A program made the translations under genes and the position numbers. A stretch of 64,000 nt of DNA, taken from Caldicoprobacter guelmensis (GTDB taxonomy: Bacteria; Bacillota; Clostridia; Caldicoprobacterales; Caldicoprobacteraceae). Shown piece after piece: positions 59,652 through 64,000 of the stretch. The stretch covers positions 1 through 64,000 of the forward strand of contig NZ_JAFBDW010000002.1 in the NCBI RefSeq assembly GCF_016908415.1, given 5' to 3'. The notes beneath the pieces are model-generated. The model saw only the letters and a list, made by a program, of their open reading frames with translations, did no database searches and was not told the origin of the DNA. Every line of letters starts with the position of its first letter. The first letter of the stretch is position 1.

Positions 59652-61307
59652 TCAATCACCCATCTGTTTTCGAACTCTTACTTCATTGATGGCATCAATT
59701 ATTGAAAACCAGTTAGAATCATCAATTGCGCCAGTTCCGCCTATAACATACACTTCTCTTATCTGTGGTGCGATCTGACGCAGGTAATTTAGAGTTTCCG
59801 CTTTTACATAGTATCTTGGGACCAGCAAGAAAGGCCATCCTTTTTTGGCAGCCAGGCACACACCTGCCAGCATATCGGGATAATCCTGCCCTGTTGCAAG
59901 CACAACCCCGCTTGAGCCACTGTGGTTTTCATCATAATAACGGTTTATCCTGACGGATGTCAGGTACCTGTCGGTACCGTATATTCTCTCAGATGTCAGG
60001 CCTATTTTCTCGAGCTGTTTCTCGATATTCGGTGAGACGGCAGCCGGACCGCCGGCTATTATCACCTTTTTTATACCCCACCTTTCAATGGCATCTTTAA
60101 GCTCAAACTCTAGGCTACTGCCAGCGGTAAGCAAAATAGGTTGCCCCCTTTGGGCAGCGCAGGCTGCGGCCGCCAGCGCATCAGGATAGTCATATCCCGT
60201 TGCCAGAACAACAGTGTCAAAATCTGTGATTTCCTTTAATCTGGAAGCCACCTCAATAGAGGTATTCACCCTGTCACTGCCATAGATGCGCTCTACATGG
60301 TAGCCCAAACTGGCAAGGTCTTTCTCTATGTTCTTTGAAACCGCTTCCCTCCCGCCGAGTATATAAACATACGAGGCTCCCAGACGCTCAAGTTCATCCA
60401 GCACCCCCGGGTACAGCGTGTGGGATGGTGTAAGCAGTAAGGGCGCATCAAGAGCACGGGAGAGAGGAGCCGCAGCAAGCGCATCTACATAATCCTCGCC
60501 GCCTGTCAGAATAACACTTTCTGCAGATGCCCAGCCCCTTTTACTTGCCTCTATTGCAGTGTCGTATCTGTTCTTTCCTGCTATTCTGATGCTTGATATC
60601 GCTTCCGGCATGGGATAAATTCTTGCTTCCATGCTTGCATCGCTTATTTCGTATTTAATCGGGAGTGCGGTGCTATCCGCCAGCATCAACCTTAAATTCC
60701 ATGTTCCTTCTTTAAGCTCTGCAGCAGGGTCAAATACAGGCATCATATTGAAATAGCCCTCGCTTACTGCGCGAAAGCGTATATAAAGGAGGGTTCCATC
60801 TCCGGTTATCCCCCTGCCACCCGTTAGGACACATGCGTAACTTAAACTACCGGCATCGTTGTCACAGTAGTTTACCACTTCTTTCAAAAGAGACCCTGTA
60901 CTATTGAAAACATCTCCCTGCGTTACCCCAACAACGCGCAGGATATTCGGGTTATAAGTCATCTCTAAAGACATACCGTAAAGGTCACGAACACCGCTTA
61001 CTTTTATTTCAACAGCAAATTCTTCCCATGTGCGAACATCACTCGGAAGGTTTATACGAATCCCAACGTTTTGCTGGATAGTCTTTCCGGGATAAAGGAC
61101 TGTTATTCTTTTAAAATGCAGCACATAATCGTAGAGGTTTACCAGACCGTCTTTGTTCAGGTCTTTTACTCGTATAAGGTTTTTCGGGCTGTCATCCGTA
61201 TCAATTATAATTTCTGGTGGTTTTACGGTAGCAGACAAAAGTACTGGAAAGATGAGCAAAACTGCAAGTACCACATAATAAACATAAATACTTTTTTTCA
61301 GCTTCAT
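59652..61307 (-). CDS. exported protein with dockerin-like repeat, cohesin-like domain and CWB2 repeats
   Basis: A 551-aa surface protein. Order: signal/anchor (about 4-27), one calcium-binding dockerin-type segment (DLNKDGLVNLYDYVLHFKR, near 50), a cohesin-like beta domain (about 80-215, with VSGVRDLYGMSLEMTYNPNILRVVGV), then three CWB2 repeats (about 240-540, IRIAGKNRYDTAIEA, ERIYGSDRVNTSIEV, ERIYGTDRYLTSVRI). ATG 61307 has AAAAGGGG 9 bases upstream; GTG 61313 is too close. It probably shares a transcript with the ligase gene upstream on the minus strand (16-base gap). Confidence 0.85.
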   Translation of the reverse strand: MKLKKSIYVYYVVLAVLLIFPVLLSATVKPPEIIIDTDDSPKNLIRVKDLNKDGLVNLYDYVLHFKRITVLYPGKTIQQNVGIRINLPSDVRTWEEFAVEIKVSGVRDLYGMSLEMTYNPNILRVVGVTQGDVFNSTGSLLKEVVNYCDNDAGSLSYACVLTGGRGITGDGTLLYIRFRAVSEGYFNMMPVFDPAAELKEGTWNLRLMLADSTALPIKYEISDASMEARIYPMPEAISSIRIAGKNRYDTAIEASKRGWASAESVILTGGEDYVDALAAAPLSRALDAPLLLTPSHTLYPGVLDELERLGASYVYILGGREAVSKNIEKDLASLGYHVERIYGSDRVNTSIEVASRLKEITDFDTVVLATGYDYPDALAAAACAAQRGQPILLTAGSSLEFELKDAIERWGIKKVIIAGGPAAVSPNIEKQLEKIGLTSERIYGTDRYLTSVRINRYYDENHSGSSGVVLATGQDYPDMLAGVCLAAKKGWPFLLVPRYYVKAETLNYLRQIAPQIREVYVIGGTGAIDDSNWFSIIDAINEVRVRKQMGD

Positions 61308-61322
61308 TTCCACTGACCCCTT

Positions 61323-62768
61323 TTAAGCTGTTTTTATTGAGCTCTCATAGTTAGATAACTTTCGAATACCGGATATAAAGGCTATAATAAGCAATAAAAA
61401 GGGCATAATTTGAACATGATACAATACTCCACCAGTAATATTGTTGATTGCGAGGCACAGGAAAATGCACTTTTCAAATAAGCCAAGCCACTTTGTTTCC
61501 CTTGATTTTTCAGTCGCGGAAGCTTCCCTGTATATGAGGTAATAGCCAAATACATAAAAACCAAAACCAATGATTCCGTACTTTCTCAATACCAGAAGGT
61601 ATTCGTTGTCAACCGGCGGGGCAATGTCGAAAACGTTTTTCGCAGGTCCCCACCCAAAAACTGGCGATTCGGCTATCTCTTGTAGCACATCAGCCCATCT
61701 TTGAAGCCTAGCAAGTAAACTCCTATCATGTGTAAAATGGAGGCCGCTTATCATGCGTATTCTGAATGATTCATCAAAGGCAAAAAAGATAGCAACAAAA
61801 GCTACAGCAGCAAAAAGCAAAAGAAGGGTTACCTTTTTCATCCGGGGAGATGCTCTCTTTTGGGATTTAAATATGAGCCATGCCACGCAGATGAAATTGG
61901 CAAGAATATTCGTCCTCGACAGGGTACAAAGCAGTGCCGCAAATGATGTAATGGCCAAAAGTACTTCGGCCCAGATGATGCCTTTTTTTTCTTTTCGCTG
62001 GAAAAAGAAAAGCCTGCACACCATGTAAAAAAATATTATATTCAAGAAAAATCCAGCACTGTTGGGATCGGCCACTGTCCCTATTATACGGCGGTATTTG
62101 TAGAGGGCATCGATGTGAAGTTCGTGGGTGTACAAAAAAGAGATATTTCCGTTAAAGTGAAAGAGGTTGAAAAACTGGTAGAAGCAAAAGAGAATAAAAA
62201 CAAAGGAAAAAAATATAAAGGAGTTGAAAAAGTTCTGGATGTCTTTTTTTGAAGCACTGAAGGTGATAGTATTCACCACCGCCACCACAATGCCGTATTC
62301 TATAAAACGCGCTATTTCAAAAAAATCTCGCACAGAGGGGATGCAGTTGAGGAATAAAAACGAAAAAAGTATCGAAATTAATCCGTACACCACGATGAAA
62401 AAAAGCAATTTTATTCCAGTAGCATTTTGTTTGAGAAAAGTGCGCGGATCTTCGTAAAGCAACCTTATTAAAAGCAAAGCTAACATAATCTCGTCAAAGC
62501 GTATGCTGGGGAGCGTAGTCACAACAAAAACCGGCGGTGAGAGGATAAGCAATCCTGTGAATACAGAGAGCGCAGCAAATTTGCCGACACGCCAGGCAAC
62601 AAATACCACCAAAAATGCAGTTACTGCAAATACTGCCATATGCAGCATAACATTTGGGTTATTTCTTTGCAAAAATTTGCCCGTCAAAATCAAATCAAGG
62701 AGTACAACTGTCATAAAAAGAGAATATCTTGTGTCATTTTCCTCTAAAGCGGTACAATACATAAGCAC
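61323..62768 (-). CDS. O-antigen ligase/polymerase-like membrane protein
   Basis: A 481-aa protein with about 10-12 membrane spans and the Wzy_C-type extracytoplasmic region (FRIRMISGLHFTHDRSLLARLQRW, split by LARLQRWADVLQEIAESPVFGWG, then NEYLLVLRKYGIIGFGFYV). This matches ligases and polymerases that handle undecaprenyl-linked glycans. GTG 62768 follows GGAAGGCGG at 8 bases; ATG 62762 is next. It could attach the glycan made by the 40-50 kb operon to a protein or wall acceptor. Confidence 0.8.
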   Translation of the reverse strand: MLMYCTALEENDTRYSLFMTVVLLDLILTGKFLQRNNPNVMLHMAVFAVTAFLVVFVAWRVGKFAALSVFTGLLILSPPVFVVTTLPSIRFDEIMLALLLIRLLYEDPRTFLKQNATGIKLLFFIVVYGLISILFSFLFLNCIPSVRDFFEIARFIEYGIVVAVVNTITFSASKKDIQNFFNSFIFFSFVFILFCFYQFFNLFHFNGNISFLYTHELHIDALYKYRRIIGTVADPNSAGFFLNIIFFYMVCRLFFFQRKEKKGIIWAEVLLAITSFAALLCTLSRTNILANFICVAWLIFKSQKRASPRMKKVTLLLLFAAVAFVAIFFAFDESFRIRMISGLHFTHDRSLLARLQRWADVLQEIAESPVFGWGPAKNVFDIAPPVDNEYLLVLRKYGIIGFGFYVFGYYLIYREASATEKSRETKWLGLFEKCIFLCLAINNITGGVLYHVQIMPFLLLIIAFISGIRKLSNYESSIKTA

Positions 62769-62990
62769 TTGTTTCACCGCCTTCCTTTTCGTAAATAACC
62801 GCAGCCCAAATATCTTTCCGTATTTTATCACGCAGCTACAATTTTTGTAAAGGTTCATTGTAAAATTAAAATGCAACTCCCCAAAATTCATAGCCCTCAT
62901 TAAATTGATGAGGTATAAACCATGATTCATTCTAAAGTAGCGAGGAAATGTGAGAAAGGAGATACACAAAACTTCCTTGTCCTATTGTTG

Positions 62991-63019
62991 TTTACATTAT
63001 CTTACTTCTGTGATAACAT
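62991..63019 (+). promoter_or_regulatory. possible promoter of the terminal glycosyltransferase gene
   Basis: TTTACA (62991-62996), 17 bases, TAACAT (63014-63019). The remaining divergent gap 62769-63119 is AT-rich without another clear gene or repeat. Confidence 0.35.
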
Positions 63020-63119
63020 AATGGTATAAAGCGAGAAATGTAAATGTAGGATTTGGGTCAATCTCATGTAAATAAAAGGAAATGGTAGAAGATATTTGTT
63101 GATGGAGAGGTAATGAGAG

Positions 63120-64000
63120 ATGGGAAATAGTATAATTTGCCATATTACGTCTGCGCATCCTCCATATGATGACCGTATATTTCATAAAGAGTGTAAAACT
63201 TTAGCTGGGAATGGGTATAAAGTTGTTTTAATTGCACCCCATGATAAAGATGAAGTGGTTGAAGGAGTTAAAATTAAAGCGATACCAAAACCTAAAAATC
63301 GTAAAGAGAGAATATTAAAAATTACATTACAAGTTTATAAGTCGGCATTACGAGAAAATGCAGAAGTTTACCATTTTCATGATCCTGAATTAATACCTGC
63401 AGGAATAATGTTGAGATTCCATGGCAAAAAAGTTATTTATGATGTACATGAGGATGTGCCAAGGCAAATTATGAGTAAGGAATGGATACCTAAATATTTA
63501 AGAGGAATGGTAGCAGGTGTAATGGGTATGATTGAAGCATTAGCTTCAAAAATTATTGATGGTATAGTGGCAGCTACACCTGCTATTGCTAAGCGTTTTC
63601 CAAAGTTTAAAACTACAGTGGTTCAAAATTTTCCTATTGTTAGTGAGTTTGTTTTGGGCGAATCCATTCCTTATCAAAATCGTCCGGCGAAAGTCGTATA
63701 TATAGGTGGAATCTCGATTATAAGAGGTATAAAAGAAATGATTAAAGCTGTTGAATTAGTAGCCAAAAAGGTGGATGTGCGTCTTGTCCTTGCTGGTAGT
63801 TTTTCACCACCTAGTTTAAAGGATGAAATAGAGAATCTAGAAGGATGGCAATATGTAAATTTTTTGGGTTGGCAGAATAGGGAGTCAATAGCACGATTAC
63901 TTGGGGAGGCAAGAGTAGGTTTAGTCGTTTTACATCCTATACCTAACTACGTTGAAGCATGGCCGGTAAAATTGTTTGAATATATGGCTGTTGGGCTTCC
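63120..64000 (+). CDS. GT4-type glycosyltransferase, cut by the window end
   Basis: The open frame runs 293 codons from ATG 63120 to the window edge with no stop. GGAGAGG lies 9 bases upstream. It starts MGNSIICHITSAHPPYDDRI, has YHFHDPELIPAG and VIYDVHEDVPRQI in the acceptor domain and KVVYIGGISIIRGIKEMI plus VEAWPVKLFEYMAVGLP in the donor domain, typical of GT4 family members from capsule clusters. It suggests that the envelope-glycan region continues beyond 64 kb. Confidence 0.9.
   Translation, partial: MGNSIICHITSAHPPYDDRIFHKECKTLAGNGYKVVLIAPHDKDEVVEGVKIKAIPKPKNRKERILKITLQVYKSALRENAEVYHFHDPELIPAGIMLRFHGKKVIYDVHEDVPRQIMSKEWIPKYLRGMVAGVMGMIEALASKIIDGIVAATPAIAKRFPKFKTTVVQNFPIVSEFVLGESIPYQNRPAKVVYIGGISIIRGIKEMIKAVELVAKKVDVRLVLAGSFSPPSLKDEIENLEGWQYVNFLGWQNRESIARLLGEARVGLVVLHPIPNYVEAWPVKLFEYMAVGL

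Overview
The window looks like chromosome of an endospore-forming, probably thermophilic Clostridia-type Firmicute. The grounds are strong AGGAGG-type ribosome binding sites, frequent GTG/TTG starts, a Spo0E-like phosphatase, two CWB2 (cell wall-binding repeat 2) surface proteins, a class II (B12-dependent) ribonucleotide reductase, an IS30 element and moderate GC. I cannot name the species from sequence alone.

Layout. 1-360: the 3' end of an rRNA operon (5S, tRNA-Asn), then a possible tiny RNA. 0.5-3 kb: an alpha-oxoamine synthase and a zinc dehydrogenase. 3.1-14.7 kb: a sugar-acid island (gnd, gluconokinase, nickel-pincer LarA-family epimerase, mutarotase, PfkB kinase, lyxose isomerase, LacI regulator, uronate isomerase, KDPG aldolase, KDG kinase), opened by a promoter with a perfect palindrome on its start point. 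15-18 kb: nrdJ with a tandem NrdR-box promoter and a long folded leader. 18-24.5 kb: a DUF362 ferredoxin-like protein, a TnpB-end-like folded element beside an HNH gene, pcm, a small spo0E-like gene, and a three-gene sugar module of unknown substrate. 24.5-30.8 kb (minus strand): aroB-hisC-aroF-tyrA-aroA, with a palindrome on the promoter and copies of a dispersed repeat in front of hisC and aroA. 31-36.7 kb: an EF-G paralogue, 1-phosphofructokinase, an orphan zinc-finger anti-sigma/DUF4349 protein and a SIMPL protein.

36.9-50.8 kb is a surface-glycan locus: BY-kinase modulator, kinase and PHP phosphatase; the processive antiterminator LoaP; then a promoter and a long operon for a 4-amino-6-deoxy sugar (PglF/PglE-like), UDP-2,3-diacetamido-glucuronate (WbpA/E/B/D-like), two glycosyltransferases and an initiating phosphoglycosyl transferase. 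50.9-55.8 kb holds a strong promoter and nested-hairpin leader, then an intact IS30 copy, then an S-layer-type protein gene. The IS appears to have split the S-layer gene from its promoter. 56-64 kb continues the envelope theme: CtpA protease, MurJ/Wzx-like flippase, a dockerin/cohesin/CWB2 protein, an O-antigen-ligase-like protein and a glycosyltransferase cut by the window end.

How it fits together (inference): the island would feed gluconate and hexuronate carbon into the pentose phosphate pathway and the KDPG route. The LarA-family enzyme could interconvert mannonate and gluconate, which would explain why no mannonate dehydratase is present. The glycan locus, adjacent ligase and flippase could build and attach a glycan to the S-layer protein or to the wall polymer that CWB2 proteins bind. 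No CRISPR array or prophage was seen.
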